A stretch of DNA of 64,000 nt from contig NZ_JARBAX010000001.1 in the NCBI RefSeq assembly GCF_028807635.1, positions 1,749,001 through 1,813,000 on the forward strand, written 5' to 3'. The notes under the pieces were generated by a model, which had not been told where the DNA came from, searched no databases, and saw nothing but the letters and a program-made list of their open reading frames with translations. The DNA comes from Streptomyces spiramyceticus. GTDB lineage: Bacteria; Actinomycetota; Actinomycetes; Streptomycetales; Streptomycetaceae. Made by a program: the position numbers and the translations under genes. Positions 27,731 through 38,583 of the stretch are shown in pieces (position 1 is the first letter of the stretch; the number at the start of each line of letters is the position of its first letter).

Positions 27731-28800
27731 GATCCTGCTCCCAGTGCCAGCGTGGCCCGCGCGGCGTCGATTTCGGCGGCCAGGACCTCGACCAGCTGCC
27801 CGGCGGGCATCTCGCGCGCCAGCCGGTGCCCCTGGCCCGCCCACAGCGCCATGCCCTGCGCGTCGCCCGACTTGGCGGCGGCCTTGCGCAGGCCGGCGGT
27901 GATGTGGTGCACCTGGGGGTAGGCGGCGGGGGCATACGGGCCGTGCTCGCGCATGAAGCGGTTGACGAGGCCTCGGGCGGGGCGGCCGGAGAAGGCCCGG
28001 GTGAGCTCCGTACGTACGAACAGCGGGTTCGTCATGGCCTGCTTGTGCAGTGCGTTCGCGCCCGACTCGGGACAGACCAGGAACGACGTACCGAGCTGCG
28101 CCGCCTCGGCGCCCAGCGCCAGTACCGCCGCGATCTGCGCGCCGCGCATCAGGCCGCCCGCCGCGACGATCGGCAGCTGTACGGTCTCGCGGACCTGCGT
28201 GACGAGGGCCAGCAGGCCGATGCCGCTGCCGTCGCTCTTGGGGTCGTCGCGGTGCGTGCCCTGGTGGCCGCCCGCCTCGATGCCCTGTACGCACACGGCG
28301 TCGGCGCCGCTCCACTGCGCGGCCTGGGCCTCCTCGGGCGAGGTGACCGTCACGATCGTGACAGTGCCGGCTTTCGCGAAGGCGTCCAGGACGGAGCGAG
28401 TGGGGCAGCCGAAGGTGAAGGAGACGACGGGGACGGGGTCGTCGATGAGGATGGCCAGCTTGGCCTCGTAGCCGTCGTCGGCGCCGTTGTCCGGCTCACC
28501 GAGGGGAGTCTGGTACCAGTCGGCCTCGCCGGCGAGCTGGTGCCGGTAGACCTCGATGGAGGCGGGGTCGGCGTTGCCGGGCTGCGGCATGAAGAGATTG
28601 ACGCCGAAGGGACGGCTCGTCAGCCCCCGCAGCTGCTTGATCTCCTCGTACATGCCGTCCGCGGTTTTGTACCCGGCGGCAAGAAAGCCGAGACCACCGG
28701 CCTCGGAGACGGCGGCAACGAGCTGCGGACAGGAGGCACCGCCCGCCATGGGGGCCTGCACGATCGGATAACGGCAGAGATCGGTCAGTGCGGAGGACAT
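27727..28800 (-). CDS. Nitronate monooxygenase-like flavoprotein
   Basis: A 357-residue FMN enzyme of the 2-nitropropane dioxygenase/nitronate monooxygenase family. It begins with PIVQAPMAGGASCPQLVAAVSEAGGLGFLA, the family's TIM-barrel start. It also has VCVQGIEAGGHQGTHR with the catalytic-type His, and AAGGLMRGAQIAAVLALGAEAAQLGT, which binds FMN phosphate. It probably detoxifies nitronates such as propionate-3-nitronate. Start: ATG at 28800. It overlaps rsmE and lies 66 bp downstream of dnaJ. Confidence 0.9.
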   Translation of the reverse strand: MSSALTDLCRYPIVQAPMAGGASCPQLVAAVSEAGGLGFLAAGYKTADGMYEEIKQLRGLTSRPFGVNLFMPQPGNADPASIEVYRHQLAGEADWYQTPLGEPDNGADDGYEAKLAILIDDPVPVVSFTFGCPTRSVLDAFAKAGTVTIVTVTSPEEAQAAQWSGADAVCVQGIEAGGHQGTHRDDPKSDGSGIGLLALVTQVRETVQLPIVAAGGLMRGAQIAAVLALGAEAAQLGTSFLVCPESGANALHKQAMTNPLFVRTELTRAFSGRPARGLVNRFMREHGPYAPAAYPQVHHITAGLRKAAAKSGDAQGMALWAGQGHRLAREMPAGQLVEVLAAEIDAARATLALGAGS

Positions 28801-28866
28801 GAACGCATAGTTTCATGCCCTCCGCACTGCGCCGAATCCAGCCTTCCGCACGGGAGGGCGGCGGGC

Positions 28867-30000
28867 TCAGCGCCCGTTGAAGGCGTCCTTCAGGCGCGAG
28901 AACAGACCCTGCTGTCCCGGCTGGAACTGACCCGTGGGCCGTTCCTCCCCGCGCAGCTTCGCGAGCTGGCGCAGCAGGTCCTCCTGCTGCGGGTCCATCT
29001 TCGACGGGGTCAGCACCTCGACGTGCACGATCAGGTCGCCGCGGCCGCCGCCCCGCAGGTGCGTGATGCCGCGCCCGTGCAGCGGGATCGACTGGCCGGA
29101 CTGCGTGCCCGGTCGTACGTCGATCTCCTCCACCCCGTCGAGCGTCTCCAGCGGGCATTTCGTGCCCAGCGCCGCCGCCGTCATGGGGATCGTCACTGTG
29201 CAGTGCAGATCGTCGCCGCGCCGCTGGAACACCGCGTGCGGCAGCTCGTGGATCTCGACGTACAGGTCACCGGCGGGGCCGCCGCCCGGGCCGACCTCGC
29301 CCTCGCCCGCGAGCTGGATCCGTGTGCCGTTGTCGACACCGGCGGGGATCTTGACCGTGAGCGTGCGACGCGACCGTACGCGGCCGTCGCCGGCGCACTC
29401 CGGGCACGGGGTCGGCACGACCGTGCCGAAGCCCTGGCACTGGGGGCAGGGCCGCGAGGTCATGACCTGGCCCAGGAAGGACCGGGTGACCTGCGAGACC
29501 TCGCCGCGACCGCGGCACATGTCGCAGGTCTGGGCCGAGGTACCCGGCGCCGCGCCCTCACCGGAACAGGTCGTACACACCACAGCGGTGTCGACCTGGA
29601 TGTCCTTCGTCGTGCCGAAGGCCGCCTCGTTGAGGTCGATCTCCAGCCGGATCATCGCGTCCTGGCCGCGCCGCGTACGCGACCTCGGCCCACGCTGGGA
29701 CGCCGTACCGAAGAAGGCGTCCATGATGTCCGAGAAGTTCCCGAAGCCGCCCTGGCCGAAGCCGCCGGCTCCGGCGCCCGCCTGCGAGAGGGGGTCGCCG
29801 CCGAGGTCGTAGACCTGCTTCTTCTGCGGGTCCGACAACACCTCGTACGCGGCGTTGATCTCCTTGAAGCGCTCTTGCGTCTTGGGATCGGGATTCACGT
29901 CCGGGTGGAGCTCACGCGCCAACCGCCGGAATGCCTTCTTGATCTCGTCCTGAGAAGCGTCGCGGCGCACGCCGAGTACGGCGTAGTAGTCCGTGGCCAC
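28867..30000 (-). CDS. dnaJ: Chaperone DnaJ
   Basis: Co-chaperone of DnaK. The 377-residue protein has a J domain (1-70) with the HPD motif, a G/F-rich linker with GAGAGGFGQGGFGNF, and four CxxCxGxG zinc repeats (CTTCSGEG, CDMCRGRG, CPQCQGFG, CPECAGDG). A C-terminal substrate-binding domain follows. The start follows the hrcA stop immediately, so it is the second gene of a heat-shock operon. This is the second dnaJ type of Streptomyces, separate from dnaK-grpE-dnaJ. Confidence 0.96.
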   Translation of the reverse strand: MATDYYAVLGVRRDASQDEIKKAFRRLARELHPDVNPDPKTQERFKEINAAYEVLSDPQKKQVYDLGGDPLSQAGAGAGGFGQGGFGNFSDIMDAFFGTASQRGPRSRTRRGQDAMIRLEIDLNEAAFGTTKDIQVDTAVVCTTCSGEGAAPGTSAQTCDMCRGRGEVSQVTRSFLGQVMTSRPCPQCQGFGTVVPTPCPECAGDGRVRSRRTLTVKIPAGVDNGTRIQLAGEGEVGPGGGPAGDLYVEIHELPHAVFQRRGDDLHCTVTIPMTAAALGTKCPLETLDGVEEIDVRPGTQSGQSIPLHGRGITHLRGGGRGDLIVHVEVLTPSKMDPQQEDLLRQLAKLRGEERPTGQFQPGQQGLFSRLKDAFNGR

Positions 30001-31017
30001 TTACGACTCCGCCAGGATCTGTCCGACGTAACGTGCCACTGCGCGTACCGCTCCCATCGTTCCGGGGTAGTCCATGCGGGTCGGTCCGACCACGCCGAGT
30101 TTCGCGACTGCTTCGTCGCCCGAACCGTAGCCGACTGCGACGACGGACGTGGAGCTCAGCCCTTCATGGGCGTTCTCGTGCCCGATTCGTACGGTCATGC
30201 CCGAGTCCTTGGCCTCACCGAGCAGCTTGAGGAGCACGACCTGCTCCTCCAGCGCCTCCAGCACCGGCCGGATGGTGAGGGGAAAATCATGCCCGAAGCG
30301 AGTGAGATTGGCGGTGCCGCCGATCATCAGCCGCTCCTCGGTCTCCTCGACCAGGGTCTCCATGAGGGAGGCGAGCACCGTCGTGACGGTTGCCCTGTCC
30401 TCCGTCTCGAAGGATTCGGGGAGGTCCTGCACCAGTTGCGGTACGTCCGCGAAGCGGCGGCCCACGACCCGGCTGTTGAGCCGCGCCCGAAGGTCCGCGA
30501 GGGACGTCTCGCCGAACGGCGCCGGGCAGTCGATCATGCGCTGCTCGACCCGGCCGGTGTCCGTGATGAGTACGAGCATCACCCGGGCAGGAGCGAGCGA
30601 AAGCAGCTCCACGTGCCGCACCGTCGACCGCGTGAGCGACGGGTACTGCACGACGGCGACCTGCCGGGTCAGCTGCGCGAGCAGCCGGACCGTACGGGCC
30701 ACGACGTCGTCGAGGTCGACCGCTCCGTCCATGAAGTTCTGGATGGGGCGGCGCTCGGGCGACGACAGGGGCTTGACGCCCGCGAGCCTGTCGACGAACA
30801 GGCGGTAGCCCTTGTCCGTCGGGATGCGCCCGGCGCTCGTATGCGGCTGGGCGATGAAGCCTTCGTCCTCCAGGGCCGCCATGTCGTTGCGGACGGTGGC
30901 CGGGGAGACGCCGAGCTTGTGCCGCTCTGTGAGCGCCTTGGAGCCGACGGGCTCCTCGGTGCCCACGTAGTCCTGGACGATGGCGCGAAGCACCTCGAGT
31001 CTGCGTTCGCTGAGCAT
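30001..31017 (-). CDS. hrcA: Heat-inducible transcription repressor HrcA
   Basis: Represses class I heat-shock genes by binding CIRCE. The 338-residue protein starts [20 protein letters not shown] and has a winged-helix domain with [18 protein letters not shown]. The GAF-like effector domain and dimerisation region follow. The ATG at 31017 has GGAGG seven bases upstream and is better than the GTG at 31026. A CIRCE operator sits 38 bp upstream, so the hrcA-dnaJ operon should be autoregulated. Confidence 0.96.
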   Translation of the reverse strand: MLSERRLEVLRAIVQDYVGTEEPVGSKALTERHKLGVSPATVRNDMAALEDEGFIAQPHTSAGRIPTDKGYRLFVDRLAGVKPLSSPERRPIQNFMDGAVDLDDVVARTVRLLAQLTRQVAVVQYPSLTRSTVRHVELLSLAPARVMLVLITDTGRVEQRMIDCPAPFGETSLADLRARLNSRVVGRRFADVPQLVQDLPESFETEDRATVTTVLASLMETLVEETEERLMIGGTANLTRFGHDFPLTIRPVLEALEEQVVLLKLLGEAKDSGMTVRIGHENAHEGLSSTSVVAVGYGSGDEAVAKLGVVGPTRMDYPGTMGAVRAVARYVGQILAES

Positions 31018-31054
31018 CGCGCACACCTCCAGCTGTTGTTCGTCGGTGCCGGCT

Positions 31055-31081
31055 TTGGCACTCGCCTCGTGGGAGTGCCAG
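31055..31081 (-). promoter_or_regulatory. CIRCE operator upstream of hrcA
   Basis: TTGGCACTC, nine bases, GAGTGCCAG: the classical 9-9-9 CIRCE inverted repeat with one change in each outer arm from TTAGCACTC/GAGTGCTAA. It lies directly before hrcA, the expected place for autoregulation by HrcA with GroEL. Confidence 0.9.
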
Positions 31082-31202
31082 CAAACCCCCGGCCCAGTGT
31101 ACGGCGGGGAGGTGGGCCCCTAGCAAGGGCGGCCGGTCACGTTATGGCGCGACGGCGCTGTTCAGCGGGCGAGGGGCCCTGGGTTGGGTCTAGCGTCGCG
31201 GT

Positions 31203-31925
31203 ATGGACGTCAGTTGGGAAGAGGCAGGCTGGGAGCGGCTCGCCCCGGGGGTCGGCCGGCGGCGTTTGCCCGTGTGGGACGCGACGACCGGCCTCGTCGC
31301 CGGGTCCGGCGGAGCCCTTCTGATCGACACGGGTTCGACGCTTCGCGAGGGCGCGGAACTGCGCGGTGAGGCAGAGCGGCTGCTGGGCCGGAGAGTGACG
31401 CATATCGCCCTCACCCACCCCCACTTCGATCATGTGCTGGGGACGGCGGCGTTCGCGGGGACCGAGGTGTACGGGGCGGTCGGTGTCGACGAGGTGCTGA
31501 GGCGGAGCCGGGACGAGCTGCGGCACGACGCGATGCGGCACGGCGTCGACCGGGTGGCGGCCGCGGAGGCCGTGGACGTACTGGTCGTGCCGCACCACAA
31601 GGTCTCCGGCGAGTGGACGCTGGACCTCGGCGGCGGCCGCCAGGTGCTGTTGGCGAACGTCGGCCCCGGCCACAGCGGCCACGACCTGGTGGTCCTGGTG
31701 CCGGGCACCCCCGAGGTCGTCTTCTGCGGCGACCTGGTGGAGGAGTCGGGCACCCCGCAGGCGGGCCCGGACGCGCACCCGTCGAGCTGGCCGGGGGCAC
31801 TGGACCGCCTGCTGTCGCTGGGCGGCGAGGACGCGGTGTACGTACCGGGGCACGGGGCGGTGGTGGACGCGGCGTATGTCCGCGCGCAGCGGGACGAGTT
31901 GGCGGCGCGCTTCGGCGTCTCGTGA
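31203..31925 (+). CDS. MBL-fold metallohydrolase
   Basis: A 240-residue metallo-beta-lactamase-fold protein with the dinuclear zinc motif THPHFDH (71-77), then GPGHSGHDLVV and CGDLVEES, and a final PGHGAVV. The overall pattern is that of small Streptomyces MBL hydrolases related to glyoxalase II, but the substrate is unknown. ATG start at 31203. It is divergent from hrcA and lies 54 bp upstream of the DUF3097 gene on the same strand. Confidence 0.88.
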   Translation: MDVSWEEAGWERLAPGVGRRRLPVWDATTGLVAGSGGALLIDTGSTLREGAELRGEAERLLGRRVTHIALTHPHFDHVLGTAAFAGTEVYGAVGVDEVLRRSRDELRHDAMRHGVDRVAAAEAVDVLVVPHHKVSGEWTLDLGGGRQVLLANVGPGHSGHDLVVLVPGTPEVVFCGDLVEESGTPQAGPDAHPSSWPGALDRLLSLGGEDAVYVPGHGAVVDAAYVRAQRDELAARFGVS

Positions 31926-31979
31926 GACGGACGGTGAGACGGACGGTACGGGACTGTCGTCGGCACTATCGTCGGCCGA

Positions 31980-32795
31980 ATGCGCAGCAGACAGTACGGG
32001 CCCGATCTGACGCCCCCCTGGAAGAAGACCGCCGCCGCTCCTGAGGTCCCCGCCGAACCGGATCTGGTCGTGGAGGAGGTCACGACAGGCTTCTGCGGTG
32101 CGGTGATCCGCTGCGAGGCGGGGACGGTGACCCTGGAGGACCGCTTCGGCAAGCACCGGGTGTTCCTGCTGACCCCGCGCGGCTTCCTGCTGGAGGGCAG
32201 GGTCGTCACGCTGGTACGCCCCACTGCGCCCCCCGCGCGGACCGCGACGCGCACGGCGTCGGGCTCGCTCGCCGTACCGGGGGCGAGGGCGAGGGTCGCG
32301 CGCGCCGGCCGCATCTACGTCGAAGGGCGCCACGACGCGGAGCTGGTGGAGCGCGTCTGGGGCGACGACCTCCGCATCGAGGGCGTGGTCGTCGAGTACC
32401 TGGAGGGCATCGACGACCTCCCCGCGATCGTCGCGGACTTCGCCCCGGCCGCGGAGGCCCGCCTGGGCATCCTGGTCGACCACCTGGTCCCGGGCTCGAA
32501 GGAGTCCCGCATCGCGGCACAGGTGACGGGCGCGGACGTCCTGGTGGTCGGCCACCCCTATATCGACGTCTGGGAGGCGGTGAAACCGTCGTCGGTGGGA
32601 ATCCCCGGGTGGCCGAAGGTCCCGCACGGCGAGGACTGGAAGACGGGGGTGTGCCGGGCGCTGGGCTGGCCGGAGAACACGGGGGCGGCGTGGCAGCGGA
32701 TCCTGTCGCGGGTCCGCTCGTACAAGGACGTGGAGCCGGCGCTGCTGGGCCGAGTGGAAGAGCTGATCGACTTCGTAACGGCCCCCGGCACCTGA
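31980..32795 (+). CDS. DUF3097 family protein
   Basis: A 271-residue protein matching the actinobacterial DUF3097 family: the N-terminus MRSRQYGPDLTPPWKK, then TGFCGAVIRCEAGTVTLEDRFGKHRVF, and a C-terminal half with VEGRHDAELVERVWGDDLR and LGILVDHLVPGSKE. The latter resembles a Toprim-like fold (Glu followed by Asp-containing turns), which suggests nucleic-acid or phosphoryl chemistry. No function is established. Confidence 0.85.
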   Translation: MRSRQYGPDLTPPWKKTAAAPEVPAEPDLVVEEVTTGFCGAVIRCEAGTVTLEDRFGKHRVFLLTPRGFLLEGRVVTLVRPTAPPARTATRTASGSLAVPGARARVARAGRIYVEGRHDAELVERVWGDDLRIEGVVVEYLEGIDDLPAIVADFAPAAEARLGILVDHLVPGSKESRIAAQVTGADVLVVGHPYIDVWEAVKPSSVGIPGWPKVPHGEDWKTGVCRALGWPENTGAAWQRILSRVRSYKDVEPALLGRVEELIDFVTAPGT

Positions 32796-32839
32796 CCCTG
32801 GGGCCAGGGCAGTCTCTTCCCCCACCCCGCCCCTTGCCG

Positions 32840-33010
32840 CTGTGACACTTTGCGGCTGCCGCCGCGTGGTGGCTCCGCCCCAGGACATGCCCGAAGGGCG
32901 TCCGGGGGTCTGGGGGCTTGCCCCCAGTTTCGGGAAGAATGGGGTCTCCCCTGCTCGAACGAAGTTGAGAGCTTGGGGAAGGGTAGGGGAACTGCGCCGC
33001 AGGCAACCCG
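32840..33010. repeat. Intergenic region rich in dispersed Streptomyces repeats
   Basis: The stretch between DUF3097 and hemW holds several repeat types. These are the 18-mer GCGGCTGCCGCCGCGTGG (32852-32869) shared with the era array, a GGGGGCTTGCCCCC-type palindrome near 32915-32928, and a TCCCCTGCTC..GAGAGCTTGGGGA hairpin (32947-32979) related to the one before leuA. It also has CCGCAGGCAACCCGCA, which also occurs near 16791. No coding potential is seen. The hairpins may end the DUF3097 transcript. Confidence 0.75.
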
Positions 33011-33047
33011 CACGGCACAGCGCCCCGCACCCCTCAGCCACTCGGCC

Positions 33048-34280
33048 TCAATCCACCAGGTCCCGAACCACCGCATCCGCCAACAGCCGCCCCCGCAGCG
33101 TCAGCACCGCCCGCCCCGCCGCGTAAGGAGCACTCGCCATGAGCCCGTCCCTTACCGCGCGCTCCGCCGCGCCCCGCCCCGCAGGGGCCAGCAAGGACAG
33201 CGGGCAGCCGTCGCGGAGCCGCAGCTCCAGCAGGATGCGCTCCACGCGCCGATCCTCCGCAGCGAGCACCTCCCGCCCCGCGCCCGGCGACCGCCCCTCC
33301 CCCAGCGCCTGCGCGTACGCACCGGGGTGCTTGACGTTCCACCACCGCACCCCGCCCACATGGCTGTGGGCGCCAGGGCCCGCGCCCCACCAGTCCGCCC
33401 CGCGCCAGTACAGCTCGTTGTGCAGGCACCGCGCAGCGTCCGAGGTGGCCCAGTTCGACACCTCGTACCACTCAAAACCAGCCCCGGACAGCGCGGACTC
33501 CGTCATCAGGTACCGATCGGCGTGTACGTCGTCGTCCGTCATCGGCACCTCGCCCCGCCGGATCCGCCGCGCCAGCTGCGTCCCCTCCTCCACGATCAGC
33601 GCGTACGCACTGACGTGGTCGGGACCGGCCCCGATCGCCGCGTCCAGCGACGCCTGCCAGTCCGCGTCGCTCTCGCCCGGCGTGCCGTAGATCAGGTCAA
33701 GATTCACGTACTCGAAGCCAGCCGCCCGCGCCTCCGCGACGCACGCCTCCGGCCGGCCCGGCGTATGCGTACGGTCCAGAATCTTCAGGACGTGCTGCTT
33801 CGCGCTCTGCATCCCGAACGAGACCCGGTTGAAGCCACCGGCCCTCAGCTCCGCCAGATACGCCGGATTGACCGACTCCGGATTCGCCTCCGTGGTGATC
33901 TCCGCGTCCTCGGCCAGCCCGAACTCGTCCCGGATCGCCCCCAGCATCCGTACGAGATCGCCCGCAGCGAGCAGCGTCGGCGTACCGCCGCCCACGAACA
34001 CGGTCCGTACCGGACGGGGGTCGTCGCCCAGTACCTTGCGGGCCAGCCGCACCTCCTCCACCAGCGTGTCGGCGTAGTTGTCGCGCGAGGCCAGCGCACC
34101 GCCCGAGCCACGCAGTTCGGTCGCTGTGTAGGTGTTGAAGTCGCAGTAACCGCAGCGCGTCGCGCAGTACGGAACGTGCAGGTAGAAGCCGAGCGGTCGC
34201 TCCCCCGCACCGGTCAGGGCGTGCGGCGGAAGCGCCCCGTCTTCGGGCATGGGCTCACCATCGGGCAGTACGGAAGGCAT
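33048..34280 (-). CDS. hemW: Radical SAM protein HemW
   Basis: A 410-residue radical SAM protein of the HemN-like family, thought to be a heme chaperone rather than a coproporphyrinogen oxidase. The [4Fe-4S] motif CATRCGYCDF (Cys39, 43, 46) lacks the fourth HemN cysteine, as in HemW. GGGTPT and FGMQS follow, and a HemN C-terminal domain is present. The ATG at 34280 begins MPSVLPDGEPMPEDG. It is 22 bp downstream of the phosphatase gene. Confidence 0.93.
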   Translation of the reverse strand: MPSVLPDGEPMPEDGALPPHALTGAGERPLGFYLHVPYCATRCGYCDFNTYTATELRGSGGALASRDNYADTLVEEVRLARKVLGDDPRPVRTVFVGGGTPTLLAAGDLVRMLGAIRDEFGLAEDAEITTEANPESVNPAYLAELRAGGFNRVSFGMQSAKQHVLKILDRTHTPGRPEACVAEARAAGFEYVNLDLIYGTPGESDADWQASLDAAIGAGPDHVSAYALIVEEGTQLARRIRRGEVPMTDDDVHADRYLMTESALSGAGFEWYEVSNWATSDAARCLHNELYWRGADWWGAGPGAHSHVGGVRWWNVKHPGAYAQALGEGRSPGAGREVLAAEDRRVERILLELRLRDGCPLSLLAPAGRGAAERAVRDGLMASAPYAAGRAVLTLRGRLLADAVVRDLVD

Positions 34281-34302
34281 ACCCCTATTGTCACAGCCGC
34301 CG

Positions 34303-36270
34303 TCAAAGCGCCTGGAGGACCAGCAGCGCCACGTCGTCGTCGGGCGGCACCGGCGAGAAATCGTGCACCTCGCGCATGATCCGCTCGGCGACCCCCTGTG
34401 CGCTGAGCCCGACGCACCGCCCGAGCGCCGAGGCAAGCCCGTCCGCGTCGTCGAACATGCGCCGTCCGGAGCGCCGCTCGGTCACGCCGTCGGTGACGCA
34501 CAGCAGGGTGTCGCCCGTCCGCAGGACGAAGCTCTGACTCTCGTACGTGACGTCCTCGACGACGCCGAGCAGCATCTGCGAGGCGGCGGCGGGCTGCACG
34601 CTCCCGTCGGGCCGCAGGACGAGCGGCAGCGGATGCCCGGCGCAGGCCAGCGTGCAGCGCACACCGCCGCCTTCCTCCTCGGCCAGCGGCACCAACTCGC
34701 CGTACAGGATCGACAGGAACCGCGGCTGAGTGGCCTCCAGCACCGCACCTGTCCCCGTGCCGGTCCCCACTCCTGCCCCGGACCCCGCTCCGGCCACCCC
34801 CGCAGCCCCGCCCCCGGCGCCCGCCGCCGCCATCCTCGCCGTGGCTTCCGCCGCCTCGACCGCGTCGTCGAGGAGCAGCCGGTTGAGCCGGTCGAGGACT
34901 ACGCCGACCCCACGGCCCTCGCGGGCGAGCAGCCGCAGCCAGGGCCTGACGAGGCCGGTGACGACCGCGGCCTCCGGCCCGTTGCCCTGTACGTCGCCGA
35001 GCGTGAAGGACCAGCTGCCGCTCGCGCCGGGGAACACGTCGTAGAAGTCGCCGCCCGCGACGCCCTGCCCCCGCGGCTCGTACACCAGGGCCTTCGCGAC
35101 GCCCGGGATGTCCGCCATCTGTCCCGGCAGGAGCGCCCGCTGGAGGACGCGGCTGATGGTGGCCTGACGGGTGTACTGGCGGGCGGCGGCGACGGCGAGA
35201 GCCACGCGGCGTACGAAGTCCTCGATCAGGCCGGTCACTTCGTCGGGCATCCGCATCAGCCCGGAGCGCCCCAGCATCAGCGTCCCGAGTCCCCGCCCGC
35301 CCGCGATCAGCCGGTAGGCGACCGCCGCACCGTCGCCGCCGCCCGGCTCGTCCCCGCCGGGCCACGGCACCGGGACAGGGCCGCCGCGCGCGGTCTCCAG
35401 CAGGCGGGGCGGCTCCTTCTCGACGCGCCTGCGCAGTTCCTCCATGCAGCTCTCCCGCTGGTGCCAGACGCGGGCGAGCCGGGGCGCGGCCCCCTCTTCC
35501 TCCAGCCACACCGCGCACCAGTCCGCGAGCCTGGGCACCAGCAGCTGTCCGGCGAGGGCGGCGACCATGTCCTCGTCGAACTGCCCGGTGAGCAGGTCGG
35601 ACGCCTCGGCGAGGAAGGACAGCGCCCCGCGGTTGATCCAGTCGCTGTCGTACTCCCGCGCCGTCCGCCCCGGTACGGGCGCCAGGATCTCGGCGGCGCG
35701 CAGCCCGCGCTGGAGCGCCTGGTCGGCTCCTTCGGCGGGCACCGGCAGCGCTCCCGGCGGCCTGCCCTCGATGGAGAGCCGGGCCCAGACGGTCTTGAGG
35801 CCGGGGCGGTAGGTGACGCCCCAGCAGTCGGCGAGGGCGGCGACGAGGTGCAGGCCGCGGCCGAATTCGTGGCCGCCGGGGGTGAGCGAGCCCGCCGGTT
35901 CGTTCCGTACGACGCGGGCCGGGTGGTGGTCGGAGACTTCGAGCACCAGGGCCGCCGGGTCGTCGTCCCGCGCCTCCTCCAGGTGGCACACCAGCTCGAC
36001 ATTGGTGCCCGCGTGGACGACGGCGTTGGTGACCAGTTCGTTGACGAGGACCACCGCGTCGTCCGCGAGGCGGTCGGTGAAGCCGTCGGCGGGCGGCAGT
36101 CCGAGCCCGGTCCAGTCGGCGAGGGCGGCCCGGACGAACCGCCGGGCGGCTGCGGCCGCGAGCGGGTTGCCGGGCAGGCTGGTGCAGGCCGCGGCCCGTG
36201 GGTCGGGCAGGCTGTCGGGCAGGTGCGTCGAGCGGTGAGTACTCTCCCGCTGCCTCGGAATGGACCTCAC
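34303..36270 (-). CDS. HATPase-GAF-PP2C (SpoIIE-type) serine phosphatase
   Basis: A 655-residue multidomain regulator. The N-terminal part is an RsbW-like ATP-binding kinase domain with VVLVNELVTNAVVHAG (N box) and EFGRGLHLVAALADCWG. A GAF-like sensory region follows (about 190-370). The C-terminal SpoIIE/PP2C phosphatase has GDFYDVF, LGDVQGNGPEAA and a final VPPDDDVALLVL. An Ala/Gly-rich insert (AAAGAGGGAAGVAGAGSGAG) interrupts the phosphatase. The pairing suggests control of an anti-sigma-factor antagonist. I prefer the GTG at 36270, with GGGAG upstream, over a start at 36360. Confidence 0.85.
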   Translation of the reverse strand: MRSIPRQRESTHRSTHLPDSLPDPRAAACTSLPGNPLAAAAARRFVRAALADWTGLGLPPADGFTDRLADDAVVLVNELVTNAVVHAGTNVELVCHLEEARDDDPAALVLEVSDHHPARVVRNEPAGSLTPGGHEFGRGLHLVAALADCWGVTYRPGLKTVWARLSIEGRPPGALPVPAEGADQALQRGLRAAEILAPVPGRTAREYDSDWINRGALSFLAEASDLLTGQFDEDMVAALAGQLLVPRLADWCAVWLEEEGAAPRLARVWHQRESCMEELRRRVEKEPPRLLETARGGPVPVPWPGGDEPGGGDGAAVAYRLIAGGRGLGTLMLGRSGLMRMPDEVTGLIEDFVRRVALAVAAARQYTRQATISRVLQRALLPGQMADIPGVAKALVYEPRGQGVAGGDFYDVFPGASGSWSFTLGDVQGNGPEAAVVTGLVRPWLRLLAREGRGVGVVLDRLNRLLLDDAVEAAEATARMAAAGAGGGAAGVAGAGSGAGVGTGTGTGAVLEATQPRFLSILYGELVPLAEEEGGGVRCTLACAGHPLPLVLRPDGSVQPAAASQMLLGVVEDVTYESQSFVLRTGDTLLCVTDGVTERRSGRRMFDDADGLASALGRCVGLSAQGVAERIMREVHDFSPVPPDDDVALLVLQAL

Positions 36271-36377
36271 AGTGCGGCTCCCGGCCGGTCTCTCATTTAC
36301 GCCGCTGATGACACGGACAGAGTGACAGACTGGTCTCGCCCATAAGCACCGAGTCACCAAAATGGGCCGTAAATGAG

Positions 36378-36414
36378 CGATGCGGGCGGGGTCACAGTGA
36401 CCCCGCCCGCATCG
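36378..36414. terminator. 37-bp perfect palindrome downstream of the acyl-CoA ligase
   Basis: Seventeen bases CGATGCGGGCGGGGTCA, a CAG loop, and the exact complement. It lies 68 bases past the acyl-CoA ligase stop and before the phosphatase gene, so it most likely ends the ligase transcript. A binding site is also possible. Confidence 0.7.
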
Positions 36415-36481
36415 ACTCCCGCGTGTCCGGCCGGATGCGGCCGGTTCTCGCCGGTGCCCGCTGCTTCCGGCTCGTTCCCGC

Positions 36482-38371
<1,890 letters not shown>

Positions 38372-38522
38372 GACGTCCTCCGGGCCTGCGGCTGCTGCAC
38401 GACTGGCTGGTATTTAACTGGCGAGTAACCTCCGAGTCAGAGTAAAGCGCTGGGGGCCGGGGCGTAAGAGGCTGCGGCACGCGGCTTGATAACGGAACGG
38501 AACCGCCGCGTCCGTATACGCG

Positions 38523-38556
38523 AAAAGCGCCCGTCCGGGGTATGGAGGGCGCTTTT
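38523..38556. terminator. Bidirectional terminator downstream of lepA
   Basis: A perfect 10-bp stem AAAAGCGCCC/GGGCGCTTTT with a 14-base loop, with A's on one side and T's on the other. It lies 28 bases past the lepA stop. Confidence 0.88.
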
Positions 38557-38583
38557 GCGTAAATCTTGGCGCAAACCTGGGGG

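Noticed and set aside
27826..31323. Very long (1165-codon) plus-strand open frame across the NMO, dnaJ and hrcA genes
   Set aside because: It is antisense to three well-identified genes and shows no domain. Long antisense frames are common at this GC content.
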